A stretch of 50,353 nt of DNA, taken from assembly GCA_964419545.1 (NCBI GenBank), contig CAYQQU010000042.1, positions 1 to 50,353 of the forward strand, given 5' to 3'. Under the pieces are notes generated by a model, which ran no database searches, was not told the origin of the DNA, and saw nothing but the letters and a program-made list of their open reading frames with translations. Below, piece by piece: positions 42,052 through 50,353 of this stretch; positions within the stretch are counted from its first letter, which is position 1; each line of letters starts with the position of its first letter. The translations under genes and the position numbers were made by a program. Origin of the DNA: CAYQQU01 sp964419545 (lineage in GTDB: Bacteria; Bacteroidota; Bacteroidia; Chitinophagales; Saprospiraceae).

Positions 42052-43005
42052 TTGCAGCAAGGAACCATTATCAAATCGACGGGAAGCTGGTATCAGGTCG
42101 TGCTGGACGACGGCAGCGCCGTCAATTGCCGGATCAAAGGCCGTTTCCGGCTGGAGGGGATGAAACTCACCAACCCGGTCGCCGTCGGCGATCAGGTAAA
42201 GATCGACCTGGAAGACGTGGAGGAAAATACCGGCATTATCAAGGAGATCCTGCCCCGGCGCAACCTGGTGGTGCGGCAGTCGCCCCGCCGTAAACACGAC
42301 GTGCACCTGCTGGCCAGCAATATCGATCAGGCCGTCCTGATCATCACCATCGTACAGCCCAACCTCAAACAAGGGTTCATCGACCGCTTTTTGCTGATGA
42401 CCGAACCTTACGAGATCCCCACGAGCATCGTTTTCAACAAAGCCGACCTCTACGACGAAGGCGCCATGGCGGTGTTCGCATACCTGCGGGACATTTACGA
42501 GGCGATCGGTTATGAGGTCTTCCTGGTGTCGGCCCTTACCGGAACCGGCATCGACGCTTTGCGGGAAAAATTAAGGAACCAAATAACGCTGATCAGCGGG
42601 CAGTCGGGCGTCGGCAAGTCCAGCGTCATCAATGCCGTACAGCCCGCGCTGGCCTTGCGCACCCAGGAGCTTTCCGATTATTCGGGCAAAGGCCAGCACA
42701 CCACGACCTTCGCCGAGATGTACGCCCTGGCGGAAGGCGGCGCCATCATCGATACGCCGGGCATCAAAACCCTGAGCTTCAACTACCTCGAACCGATCGA
42801 CGTCGCCCACAATTTCCGGGAATTTTTCGCTTATTCGGAAAATTGCAAATTCGGCGGCTCCTGCCTCCATCGCAACGAACCGGGCTGCGCCGTCAAAGAA
42901 GCTGTCGAGCAGGAAGAACTCAGCGAATTGCGGTACGTCAATTACCTGACCCTGCTGGAAGAGATCGAAGAACAAAACTACTGGGAACGACGTAAAGAAG
43001 TGTGA
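42052..43005 (+). CDS. rsgA: Small ribosomal subunit maturation GTPase RsgA
   Basis: The 317-aa GTPase checks late 30S assembly. It has an N-terminal OB fold (about 1-65), a circularly permuted G domain with NKAD (G4) before GQSGVGKSSVINAV (G1) and DTPGIKTL (G3), and a C-terminal zinc motif in SENCKFGGSCLHRNEPGC. It opens with TTG at 42052, since an in-frame TAA lies at 42028 and the ATG at 42006 is out of frame. A 55-aa membrane protein follows 19 bp later. Confidence 0.95.
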   Translation: MQQGTIIKSTGSWYQVVLDDGSAVNCRIKGRFRLEGMKLTNPVAVGDQVKIDLEDVEENTGIIKEILPRRNLVVRQSPRRKHDVHLLASNIDQAVLIITIVQPNLKQGFIDRFLLMTEPYEIPTSIVFNKADLYDEGAMAVFAYLRDIYEAIGYEVFLVSALTGTGIDALREKLRNQITLISGQSGVGKSSVINAVQPALALRTQELSDYSGKGQHTTTFAEMYALAEGGAIIDTPGIKTLSFNYLEPIDVAHNFREFFAYSENCKFGGSCLHRNEPGCAVKEAVEQEELSELRYVNYLTLLEEIEEQNYWERRKEV

Positions 43006-43024
43006 ACAGCCATCCATAACGACT

Positions 43025-43192
43025 ATGGGATACCAAAGCAGAAAACGCAACTACAAAAGCATGCGCGAACGCTACGACCACAACGCGCGCATCCTCCGCC
43101 TCATCCTCCTTTTCGGACTGATCGCCCTGCTCGTCCTGACCTACAAAAACCGGCTGGAGTGGTGGGCTTGGCTCAAGACATACTTTTATTAG
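43025..43192 (+). CDS. 55-aa single-span membrane protein
   Basis: The short gene follows rsgA by 19 bp. It encodes a basic, cytoplasmic N-terminus (MGYQSRKRNYKSMRERYDHN) and one hydrophobic segment (LRLILLFGLIALLVLTY), then an aromatic tail ending in KTYFY. Its stop codon TAG overlaps the first base of the hexanucleotide repeat array. Its character and spacing make it a believable gene. I know no function for it. Confidence 0.65.
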   Translation: MGYQSRKRNYKSMRERYDHNARILRLILLFGLIALLVLTYKNRLEWWAWLKTYFY

Positions 43193-43249
43193 GGTGTGGG
43201 TGTGGGTGTGAGTGTGGGTGTGGGTGTGAGTGTGAGTGTGAGTGTGGGT
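43192..43249 (+). repeat. GGGTGT/GAGTGT hexanucleotide array
   Basis: Nine full units of GGGTGT or GAGTGT plus a partial one run directly from the stop codon of the 55-aa gene. The strand is strongly G/T biased. It is a simple-sequence repeat prone to copy-number change. The opposite strand reads as a His-Thr repeat only because of this. Confidence 0.9.
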
Positions 43250-43280
43250 TACCACGTGTCAGTAGAACCTGAGTTAGCGC

Positions 43281-43636
43281 CATCTTGGCCATCCCGATCA
43301 TCCTGTTAATCCCGGCCATCCTGGTCCCCTGATCATCCTGTCCATCCCGGTCCCCTGATCATCCTATCCATCTTGTCCATCCTGGTCCCCTGATCATCCT
43401 GGTCCCCTGATCATCCCGGTCATCCTATCCATCCCGGCCATCCTGGTCCCCTGATCATCCTGGTCCCCTGATCATCCCGGCCATCCTATCCATCCCGGCC
43501 ATCCTGGTCCCCTGATCATCCCGGTCCCCTGATCATCCTGTCCATCCCGGTCCCCTGATCATCCCGGTCCCCTGATCATCCTGTCCATCCCGGCCATCCT
43601 GGTCCCCTGATCATCCCGGTCCCCTGATCATCCCGG
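43281..43636. repeat. Minisatellite based on GGTCCCCTGATCATCC
   Basis: About 355 bp of degenerate tandem units containing twelve copies of the core GGTCCCCTGATCATCC, mixed with shorter CCATCCCGG/CCATCCTGT-type units. Unit spacing is irregular and there are no unique spacers. It fills the whole space between the hexanucleotide array and the end of bamA. Every core carries the palindrome TGATCA. No gene is seen in 43193-43638. Confidence 0.9.
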
Positions 43637-43638
43637 TA

Positions 43639-46161
43639 CTATTCCGGCTCAAAGCCCAGTACAATGTTAAAGTCGCCGTAATTCTTGAGGGTGCGCTCGC
43701 CCGGCTTATCGAAGCCGATGCCGTAGTCGAAGCCGAGTGTACCGAACATCGGCAGGAAGACCCGCAGGCCGAAGCCCGCCGAGCGTTTCATATCGAACGG
43801 ATTAAAATCGCGGAAGCTCCGCCAGGCGTTGGCGCCCTGTGCGAAAGCCAGCACGTAGATGGTGGAGCTGGGATTGAGCGAAATGGGGTAACGCAATTCG
43901 AGGGTAAACTTATCGAACAGAGGCGTCGGGGAATTCCGGCCGCTGGCGTTCTGGTTGTTCTGGAAATCGTTGACTTCGTAGCCCCGGCTGGAGATGATGT
44001 CGACCCCCTGGAAGCCGAACTGCTGGTTGTTGATGCCGTCGCCCCCCAATTGGAAGCGCTCGAAGGGCGAGGTGCCGATCTCTTCGTTGTAAAAGCCGAG
44101 CAGTCCGATCTTGGCCTGGGCTTTGAAGACCAGCTTGCCGGCCACCGGAGTGTACCATTCCGCGTTGAATCGCCATTTGTGGTACTCTAGCCAGCGGAAG
44201 CGCTCGGAAGTAGACACCTCCGAGAAGTCTTTATTGGAGAAGAGCGAGTACGGCGGCGTAAACTGCACGGCCAGCGAGATGGTCGAGCCTTCTTTGGGAA
44301 AGATCGGATCGTTGACCGTCGAGCGGGCGATCTCCTGACGAATGGAGAAGTTGTTGTAGTTGCCGACCGACACCAGTTCGTTATCGTCGGTGACGAAGCC
44401 GCCCTGCGTCCAGTTGTTCAACGACAAGGTTTGCAGGTTGATGGCGGTGCGGGAAACGAAGTTGTCGTCGGGCCATTTCAGGCGCGTTCCCAGGCTGACG
44501 GTTCCCTGGATGATCCGCAGGCTCTGGTAGGTGGCCGTATTGCGGCGTCCGAAAGCGAATTTATTGAAGAAGCCCGCCACCGAGAAGGAAGTCGGTTTTT
44601 TCCCACCGAGCCAGGGTTCGGTGAACGAAGCATTGTACGACTGGAAGAAGTCGCCGTTCGTCTGGGCGCGCAGGCTCAGGCGCTGGCCGTCGCCCTGCGG
44701 CAGCGGCTTCCAGGCTTCCTTGTTGAAGATATTGCGCAGGGAGAAGTTGTTGAAGGCGACGCCCAGGGTGCCGATCACCCGGCTTTGTCCGCCCCAGCCT
44801 GCGGATAGTTCCAGCTGATCGGAAGGTTTTTCTTCGACCTGGTATTCGATATCTACGGTGCCGCGCTGTGGATTGACGGGCGTATTGATGCCGAGCGCTT
44901 CGGGGTTGAAGTACCCCAGGTTGATGATTTCGCGCTGGGAGCGGATGATGTCCGAACGGCTGAACTTCTCAGCCGGCAGGGTGCGCAGTTCGCGGCGCAC
45001 CACGTGTTCGTGGGTGCGGTCGTTGCCCGCGATCTCCACCTTGTCGATGGTCGCCTGCGGCCCTTCGAAGATGCGGACCTCCAGGTCGATCGAATCCTCT
45101 TCGATGGCAACCTCGATGGGGTCGACCTGGAAGAAGAGGTAGCCGTTATCCATGTAGAGGGTACTGACGTCGCGGCCGTCCTGGCTGAAGCTCAGGCGGG
45201 TGTTGAGCAATTCCTGGTTGTACACCTCGCCGGCTTCGATGCCGAGTACGCTGGACAGCGTTTCATCAGTGTAAATGGAATTGCCTTTCCACTTGATGTC
45301 GCGAAAGTAGTAGCGCTGACCTTCGTCGATCTCGATATTTACCATCAGGAACCCTTTGTCGTTCCGATAGATGCTGTCCTCCACGATGCGGGCGTCGCGA
45401 AAGCCGAGGGTATTGTAGAATTGGATGATCGTTTCCTTATCTGCTTCGTAGTCGTCGCGGATGAACTTCGAGGAAGCGAAGAGGCGCCCTTTCTTTTTGG
45501 TGTTTTCGAGTTTGCGCCGCAATTTGCCCGAATTGACGTTGTCGTTGCCCGTAAAGGTGATGTCTTTGATCTTGACGCGATCGCCGCGGTTGACGTTAAA
45601 GACGAGCAGGACGGCGTTGGTGCGCATGGTGTCCGTCACTTCTTCCACCCGCACGCGGGCGTCGAGGTAGCCTTTGCCGATAAAGAAACGCTCGATGGCT
45701 TCGCGGGCGTTGACTTTGACGTTTTCGGTGACGATGCCGCCTTTCAGCAGGTATTTGTTGACTTCCTCGTTGAGGTTGTCGTGGTAGGATTTTTTGACGC
45801 CCCGGTAGGTGTAGCGCGAGAGGCGGGGCCGTTCTTCCACCTGAATGTTGAGGAAGATGACGTCGCCGATGGTTTTTTCTTTCAGGATCTGCACGTCGGT
45901 AAACAGGCGCAGTTTCCAGAGTGCTTTGATGGCTTTGGGGATGTTATTGCCGGGGATGCGTATTTTTTCGCCCACCCGAAAGCCGGCGATACTGATGATG
46001 GCGTTGTCGTCACTGTAATTCGCCCCCGTTACGGTAACGCCTCCGATCTCGTATTCCTGCGGTTCATCGTAATCGATAATCTCGGGTAAGCTGTCGGTGA
46101 CCTGGGCTTGGGCAAAACAGGCCAATGAGAGGCCAAACAGGCAGTACAATATTTTTCTCAT
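43639..46161 (-). CDS. bamA: Outer membrane protein assembly factor BamA
   Basis: The 840-aa protein has a signal peptide (MRKILYCLFGLSLACFAQAQ), five POTRA domains (about 38-450, starting EIGGVTVTGANY) and a C-terminal 16-strand barrel (about 455-840). In the barrel SRGYEV occupies the place of the conserved VRGF/Y-type loop, and the final strand ends GDFNIVLGFEPE. It inserts beta-barrel proteins into the outer membrane. It follows uppS on the same strand with a 149-bp gap, the usual Bacteroidota neighbourhood. Its 3' end abuts the minisatellite. Confidence 0.95.
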   Translation of the reverse strand: MRKILYCLFGLSLACFAQAQVTDSLPEIIDYDEPQEYEIGGVTVTGANYSDDNAIISIAGFRVGEKIRIPGNNIPKAIKALWKLRLFTDVQILKEKTIGDVIFLNIQVEERPRLSRYTYRGVKKSYHDNLNEEVNKYLLKGGIVTENVKVNAREAIERFFIGKGYLDARVRVEEVTDTMRTNAVLLVFNVNRGDRVKIKDITFTGNDNVNSGKLRRKLENTKKKGRLFASSKFIRDDYEADKETIIQFYNTLGFRDARIVEDSIYRNDKGFLMVNIEIDEGQRYYFRDIKWKGNSIYTDETLSSVLGIEAGEVYNQELLNTRLSFSQDGRDVSTLYMDNGYLFFQVDPIEVAIEEDSIDLEVRIFEGPQATIDKVEIAGNDRTHEHVVRRELRTLPAEKFSRSDIIRSQREIINLGYFNPEALGINTPVNPQRGTVDIEYQVEEKPSDQLELSAGWGGQSRVIGTLGVAFNNFSLRNIFNKEAWKPLPQGDGQRLSLRAQTNGDFFQSYNASFTEPWLGGKKPTSFSVAGFFNKFAFGRRNTATYQSLRIIQGTVSLGTRLKWPDDNFVSRTAINLQTLSLNNWTQGGFVTDDNELVSVGNYNNFSIRQEIARSTVNDPIFPKEGSTISLAVQFTPPYSLFSNKDFSEVSTSERFRWLEYHKWRFNAEWYTPVAGKLVFKAQAKIGLLGFYNEEIGTSPFERFQLGGDGINNQQFGFQGVDIISSRGYEVNDFQNNQNASGRNSPTPLFDKFTLELRYPISLNPSSTIYVLAFAQGANAWRSFRDFNPFDMKRSAGFGLRVFLPMFGTLGFDYGIGFDKPGERTLKNYGDFNIVLGFEPE

Positions 46162-46310
46162 TCCTTCCTTCGTTAAAAATTACGGTCGTTTCCTTCCGAC
46201 GGGAGAACGACTAAGTCGGGCAGATGTTGCCAGCAATTGGTGACTTTATGTGTAAAGAGTAAATCAGCGGTCGTAAGGTTGTATCGTTTTACGGGCGGTT
46301 GCGGATTTAA

Positions 46311-47054
46311 TCAGGTGACGAGCTGTTCGCTGATTTTGCCGAACCGCCGTTCGCGGCGTTGAAAGTCAATGATGGCTTCGTAGAGATGGGTTTTGCGAAA
46401 ATCCGGCCAGAAGACGTCCTTGAAGTACAGCTCCGCATAAGCCAGTTCCCAGAGCAGGAAATTGCTGAGACGCTGTTCGCCGCTGGTCCGGATCAGCAGT
46501 TCCGGGTCGGGCATATCGCGCGTGCTCAGGGCCTGGGCAAAGAGGTCGGCGTCGACATCTTCGGCATCGAGCTCACCGTTTTTCACGGCCTCGGCCAGCA
46601 GGCGGGCGCTCCGCACCAGATCCCATCTGGCGCTGTAATTCAGGGCGAGCACCAGCGTCATACGCGTATTGTTGCGCGTATTTTCGATGCCTTCCAGCAG
46701 GGCCTGGTGGGTCACTTTCGGCAGTTTGGCGAGATCGCCGATCGCCTGCAACCGGATATTATTTTTGTTCAGGGTGTTGATCTCTTTGTGCATGGTTTCT
46801 ACCAGGAGGCGCATCAGGGCGTTGACTTCCAGCTTGGGACGCTTCCAGTTTTCGGTGGAGAAGGCGTAAAGGGTGAGGTACCCGACCCCCAGTTCCGCAC
46901 AGGCTTCGGTAGTTTCCCGCACGGCTTCGACGCCGTTGCGGTGGCCGAAAACGCGCGGCTTGCCGTGTTGCTTCGCCCAGCGGCCGTTGCCATCCATGAT
47001 GATCGCGATGTGCCGCGGTAATTTCTCCAGGTTTATTTTCGACTTTAGATCCAT
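46311..47054 (-). CDS. uppS: Isoprenyl transferase / undecaprenyl diphosphate synthase
   Basis: The 247-aa cis-prenyltransferase makes the C55 lipid carrier for cell-wall and surface polysaccharides. Motifs: HIAIIMDGNGRWAKQ (catalytic Asp), GHRNGVEAVRETTE, YLTLYAFSTENWKRP, LALNYSARWD, and PELLIRTSGEQRLSNFLLWELAYAEL near the end. It precedes bamA. Its product would also feed the WecA-like enzyme encoded near the right edge. Confidence 0.96.
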   Translation of the reverse strand: MDLKSKINLEKLPRHIAIIMDGNGRWAKQHGKPRVFGHRNGVEAVRETTEACAELGVGYLTLYAFSTENWKRPKLEVNALMRLLVETMHKEINTLNKNNIRLQAIGDLAKLPKVTHQALLEGIENTRNNTRMTLVLALNYSARWDLVRSARLLAEAVKNGELDAEDVDADLFAQALSTRDMPDPELLIRTSGEQRLSNFLLWELAYAELYFKDVFWPDFRKTHLYEAIIDFQRRERRFGKISEQLVT

Positions 47055-47477
47055 TCGCTTCTCTTCATTGGTTCTTTAGCTGATTACTCGGCTCTCCTAT
47101 CTTGGAACGATCCCGGCCACAGGAAGTTACTGAACGCGCTTTCGGGATTTCCCGGCGCGATCGCCAATGCTCAGCGATTACAGCGTTTTGGTCCCGAAAG
47201 GCTTTCTCTTTTTCCACTCGCCAAACGATCACTCTGCGGCCGGTTCCGGGGCGTGTTCGGAGATAGCCATTTTGGCTGCAAAACCCAGCTTTTACAAAAT
47301 ACCCACAAAATTAATAAAAGAACAGCAGACGGGTGGGCAAATCGCCGGAACATTCATTTTTCCAGCGAACCGGCCGGTCAACCCGATGAAAAGCGGACGC
47401 CGCCGCAATCTCTTAACCCATTTTTTGCTAAATCCGCCATTGATCACTATACTGCCCTCGCAAAAAGCAACGACTCC
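47055..47477. other. Intergenic region between divergent uppS and M3 peptidase
   Basis: This 423-bp stretch has no convincing gene. A frame upstream of the peptidase ATG is open to 47253, but its translation has no family character. Possible -7-like words (TATCTTGG at 47098, plus strand) lie too far from either start to call. Confidence 0.5.
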
Positions 47478-49172
47478 ATGAAATTCGAAGATTTTCCGTA
47501 CCAAAGACCGGATATCGAACAGTTTTCCAAAGATTTCCGGACGTGGCTCGACGCATTCGCCGGGGCGGAAAATGCAGCCGAACAGAGCGCTGCGCTGGCG
47601 CAGATCAACGAATTGCGAGTGGCCTTTTACACCGCTTTCAACATCTGCCACATCCGGCATACCATGGATATCAACGATCCTTTCTACGAAGCGGAAAACA
47701 ACTTCTTCGACCAGCAAATGCCCGAAGTGGAAGCGCTGGTCAATGAGTACTACGATGCTTTATTGCAATCCCGATTCCGCGACGCGTTGGAACAGCGCTG
47801 GGGCAAACAGCTGTTCGCCATTGCCGGCCTGACCCGCCGCACTTTCCTGCCCGAGATCCTGCCGGACCTGCGAGAAGAAAACCGGCTGAGCAGCGAATAC
47901 GTCAAAATGAAAGCCGGCGCCCTGATTGAGTTCGAAGGCGAAACCTGCAACCTGGCCGTGCTGCAAAAACTGGAAACGGACCGCGACCGCAACCGGCGGA
48001 GGGCGGCGTCGGAAGCCAAATGGAACTTTTTCGCCGGGCAAGCCGGGCATACGGAAGCCATCTTCGACGAACTGGTCAAAACGCGGCACGGCATCGCCCG
48101 CAAGCTGGGTTTCGACAATTTTATCGAACTCGGCTACGCCCGCCTGCTGCGCTCCGACTACGGCCCCGGCGAGGTGGCCCGCTTCCGCGACCACATCGCC
48201 GAACACGTGGTGCCGCTGGCCACGGCCCTCTTCGACCGCCAACGCCGGCGGATCGGCCTGGACGACCTGTATTACTACGACGAGAGTTTCCGCTTTTCCT
48301 CCGGCAACCCCGAACCACAGGGCGATCCCGCCTGGATCGTCGATCGCGCCGGCCGGATGTACGCCGAACTATCCCCCGAGACGAACGATTTTTTCACCCA
48401 CCTGCGCACCAACCACCTCATGGACCTGGAAACCCGGCCGGGCAAAGCCACCGGCGGCTACTGCACCTACATCGGCCAGTACCAGGCGCCGTTCATCTTT
48501 TCCAATTTTACCGGCACCAGCGCCGATATCGACGTGCTCACCCACGAAGCCGGCCACGCCTTTCAGGTGTACTGCAGCCGGGATATCGGCATCACCGAAT
48601 ACAACTGGCCTACCTACGAAGCCTGCGAGATCCACTCCATGAGCATGGAGTTCTTTACCTGGCCCTGGATGCCGCTGTTTTTCGAAGCGGCATCCGATAA
48701 ATACCATTTCGCTCACCTGGCCGGCGCCGTGTGTTTCCTTCCTTACGGGGTAGCGATCGATGAGTTCCAGCACTTCGTCTACGCGCATCCCGAGGCGAGC
48801 CCCGCAGAACGCAACCAGGCCTGGCGCGAGATCGAACGGCGATACCTGCCCCACCGCCGATACGACGGCAATGCTTTTCTGGAAAAGGGCGGATTCTGGC
48901 ACAAACAGAGCCATATCTTCGTCGCGCCTTTTTACTATATCGACTACGCCCTGGCCCAGATCTGCGCGTTCCAGTTCTGGAAACGCAGCCAGGCCCGGGA
49001 TCCACGCGCCTGGGAAGACTACCTGAAGCTGTGCCGGGCCGGGGGCAGCCTCTCCTTTCTGCAACTGGTGAAGCTGGCGGGCCTGCAGTCCCCTTTCGAC
49101 GAAGACACCATACGGAACACCGTAACCGACATTGCAGACTGGCTGAACGCCGTTGACGATTCGAAGTTTTGA
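47478..49172 (+). CDS. M3-family oligoendopeptidase
   Basis: The 564-aa zinc metallopeptidase belongs to the thimet/PepF (M3) family, which degrades peptides in the cytosol. The zinc motif is H356-EAG-H360 (THEAGHAFQVY), and the third ligand is probably the Glu in YEACEIHSMSMEF. The C-terminal helices contain the substrate-closing YDGNAFLEKGGFWHKQSHIF and PFYYIDYALAQICAFQFW. There is no signal peptide. I use the ATG at 47478 (MKFEDFPYQRP), where the homology-like sequence begins. The upstream extension to 47253 is rejected. Confidence 0.92.
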   Translation: MKFEDFPYQRPDIEQFSKDFRTWLDAFAGAENAAEQSAALAQINELRVAFYTAFNICHIRHTMDINDPFYEAENNFFDQQMPEVEALVNEYYDALLQSRFRDALEQRWGKQLFAIAGLTRRTFLPEILPDLREENRLSSEYVKMKAGALIEFEGETCNLAVLQKLETDRDRNRRRAASEAKWNFFAGQAGHTEAIFDELVKTRHGIARKLGFDNFIELGYARLLRSDYGPGEVARFRDHIAEHVVPLATALFDRQRRRIGLDDLYYYDESFRFSSGNPEPQGDPAWIVDRAGRMYAELSPETNDFFTHLRTNHLMDLETRPGKATGGYCTYIGQYQAPFIFSNFTGTSADIDVLTHEAGHAFQVYCSRDIGITEYNWPTYEACEIHSMSMEFFTWPWMPLFFEAASDKYHFAHLAGAVCFLPYGVAIDEFQHFVYAHPEASPAERNQAWREIERRYLPHRRYDGNAFLEKGGFWHKQSHIFVAPFYYIDYALAQICAFQFWKRSQARDPRAWEDYLKLCRAGGSLSFLQLVKLAGLQSPFDEDTIRNTVTDIADWLNAVDDSKF

Positions 49173-49246
49173 GGGCCGCCGGCAGGCAGCGAAAACGAAG
49201 GCCGGCTTGTCTTCGAAGTAACCGGTAATCTGCCGGCGAAATGTCG

Positions 49247-49254
49247 TAAATTTG
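49247..49254 (+). promoter_or_regulatory. Predicted -7 box of the WecA-like gene
   Basis: TAAATTTG is a perfect TAnnTTTG. The likely start lies about 20 bases before the ATG at 49278. No clear TTG is present 19-20 bp upstream. Confidence 0.45.
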
Positions 49255-49277
49255 GACTATCTACGTTAACCCCTACA

Positions 49278-50353
49278 ATGCCCGGTGATATGTACATCAT
49301 AATCCTAAGCTTTCTGACCGCCTTTACCCTCACGTATTTCGCCATTCCGCCCATCATCCACATCTCCAAGGTCAAATACCTTTTCGACGAACCCAACTCC
49401 CGGAGTTCCCACAGCGTCCGTACGCCGTCGCTGGGCGGGATCGCCATCTTCTCGGGGGCCATTTTTTCGCTGGTGTTGTGGACGCCATTCTCCGCATTTG
49501 CCAACCTGCAGTACATTCTCTGTGCGCTCATCGTGCTTTTCCTGGTAGGCGCAAAAGACGATATCCTGCCCATGTCGCCCTCCAAAAAGCTCATCGCCCA
49601 GGTGATCGCCGCCGCCATCCTCATCTTTAAGTCGAACATCCGGCTGGATGGTTTCTACGGGATTTTCGGATGGCACGAAGAGGCGGGATGGGTCTTCTCT
49701 ATCGTGTTGTCCTTTTTCGTTCTGCTGCTGATCATCAACGCCTTCAACCTTATCGACGGCATTAACGGCCTGGCCGGAAGCCTGGGCGCGCTGGTCATCT
49801 TCGTCCTCGGTATCTGGTTTTTTCTGAACGACCGGCTGGAGTTCGCTACCCTGGCTTTTGCCACCATGGGCGCCATCGTGGCGTTTCTCAAATACAATTT
49901 CACACCGGCCAGGATCTTCATGGGCGATACCGGATCGCTGATCATCGGCCTGGTCACCGCGGTGCTCATGATCAAATTCGTGGAAGTCAACTACCTGCTG
50001 GAAGACGGCAGCCCCTACAAGTTCCAGAACACGCCCGCGGTCGCGGCGGGCATTCTGCTGCTGCCCTTGTTCGACACCCTACGGGTTTTTATCACCCGGA
50101 TCATGCGGGGCCATTCGCCTTTTCATCCCGACCGGCGGCACATCCACCATCTGCTGATCGACTTCGGGCTCAGCCATATGCAGGCCACCTTTTTACTGGT
50201 AATGCTCAGCGTCTGTTTCATTACGCTGGTCTTTTCACTGCACCGCGAGATGGAGCTGCACCTGTTGATATTTATTTTGCTGGGTGGGGCCAGCGGGCTC
50301 ACCTATTACCTGCACAAGAAAGTGCTGGTGAAAAAACCTAAAAAAGTAACGAT
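49278..50353 (+). CDS. WecA/TagO-like undecaprenyl-phosphate sugar-1-P transferase (partial)
   Basis: The gene starts at ATG 49278 (or 49290, MYIIILSF) and runs off the right edge with no stop, giving at least 358 residues. It is a multi-span membrane protein of the MraY/WecA family. Landmarks: SLGGIAIF, the aspartate-rich AKDDILP, NAFNLIDGINGLAG, FMGDTGSLIIG (metal/nucleotide site) and HPDRRHIHHLL, the HIHH-type loop that marks WecA/TagO-like GlcNAc-1-P transferases rather than MraY. It would load a HexNAc-1-phosphate on undecaprenyl phosphate to begin O-antigen, capsule or teichoic-like polymers. Confidence 0.9.
   Translation, partial: MPGDMYIIILSFLTAFTLTYFAIPPIIHISKVKYLFDEPNSRSSHSVRTPSLGGIAIFSGAIFSLVLWTPFSAFANLQYILCALIVLFLVGAKDDILPMSPSKKLIAQVIAAAILIFKSNIRLDGFYGIFGWHEEAGWVFSIVLSFFVLLLIINAFNLIDGINGLAGSLGALVIFVLGIWFFLNDRLEFATLAFATMGAIVAFLKYNFTPARIFMGDTGSLIIGLVTAVLMIKFVEVNYLLEDGSPYKFQNTPAVAAGILLLPLFDTLRVFITRIMRGHSPFHPDRRHIHHLLIDFGLSHMQATFLLVMLSVCFITLVFSLHREMELHLLIFILLGGASGLTYYLHKKVLVKKPKKVT

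Noticed and set aside
42938..43255. 105-aa minus-strand frame starting with a His-Thr repeat
   Set aside because: It is the reverse reading of the GGGTGT hexanucleotide array plus rsgA antisense.
43281..43636. CRISPR array
   Set aside because: Repeat units are irregular, partly fused and lack unique spacers of constant length; no cas genes are seen.
43281..43636. TGATCA palindromes as FNR-type sites
   Set aside because: They have no 4-bp spacer between half-sites and are part of a tandem repeat.
47171..47353. 60-aa minus-strand frame with a hydrophobic start
   Set aside because: Poor codon pattern, no neighbour relation and no clear ribosome or promoter signal.
47253..47477. N-terminal extension of the M3 peptidase
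   Set aside because: Sequence before MKFEDF shows no conserved pattern and the internal ATG matches the family start.
1..50353. tRNA or rRNA genes
   Set aside because: No cloverleaf with conserved T-loop GTTCRANNC and no rRNA-like conserved blocks were seen in the intergenic regions.

Overview
The window reads as a chromosomal segment of a Bacteroidota bacterium, most likely near the Saprospiria/Cytophagia. It carries a large secreted protein with a type IX secretion C-terminal sorting domain, a DUF4369/TlpA-type thioredoxin, DUF2853, a PcrB-type prenylglyceryl-phosphate synthase, futalosine-pathway menaquinone synthesis (mqnC), an uppS-bamA pair, and several intergenic boxes matching the Bacteroidota promoter -7 consensus TAnnTTTG. 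GC content is high for the phylum, and most genes are ordinary core metabolism. No rRNA, tRNA, prophage, CRISPR array or complete insertion sequence was seen.

Layout. 0-3.6 kb: a Balon-like (baeRF) ribosome hibernation factor, bifunctional FtcD, and a broken beta-barrel gene. 3.6-9 kb: the translation/transcription operon rimP-nusA-infB on the minus strand. 9-11.9 kb: mqnC, a purine nucleoside phosphorylase and a FrnE-like DsbA protein on the plus strand. 12-15.3 kb: minus-strand alpha-glucan phosphorylase, family 2 glycosyltransferase and a small membrane protein. 15.6-21.4 kb: a secreted TlpA-like protein, a GH3 acyl-adenylating enzyme and uvrA. 21.5-25.4 kb: a 102-bp IS66-type MITE, a terminator and the giant T9SS cargo protein. 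25.6-36.4 kb: an uncharacterised helical protein, then an anaerobic-type module (DHODH-like protein, pyruvate:ferredoxin oxidoreductase, GltD-like Fe-S flavoprotein) divergent from pyruvate phosphate dikinase. The shared 336-bp control region holds two pairs of FNR/CRP-type boxes, each pair spaced exactly 22 bp.

36.5-41.1 kb is the most unusual part: a polyamine-flavoured cluster of S-adenosylmethionine decarboxylase, a 45-aa membrane protein, a glutathionylspermidine-synthase-like ATP-grasp enzyme (YgiC type), a YgiB-like lipoprotein, DUF2853 and a membrane-embedded spermidine-synthase-like protein. Three of these genes overlap as a minus-strand operon. 41.1-43.2 kb: PcrB-type synthase, RsgA and a 55-aa membrane protein. 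43.2-43.6 kb: two adjacent tandem-repeat arrays. 43.6-50.3 kb: bamA and uppS (minus strand), an M3 peptidase, and a WecA-like glycosyltransferase running off the right edge.

All functions are inferred from the sequence and from knowledge of the families. No searches were run.
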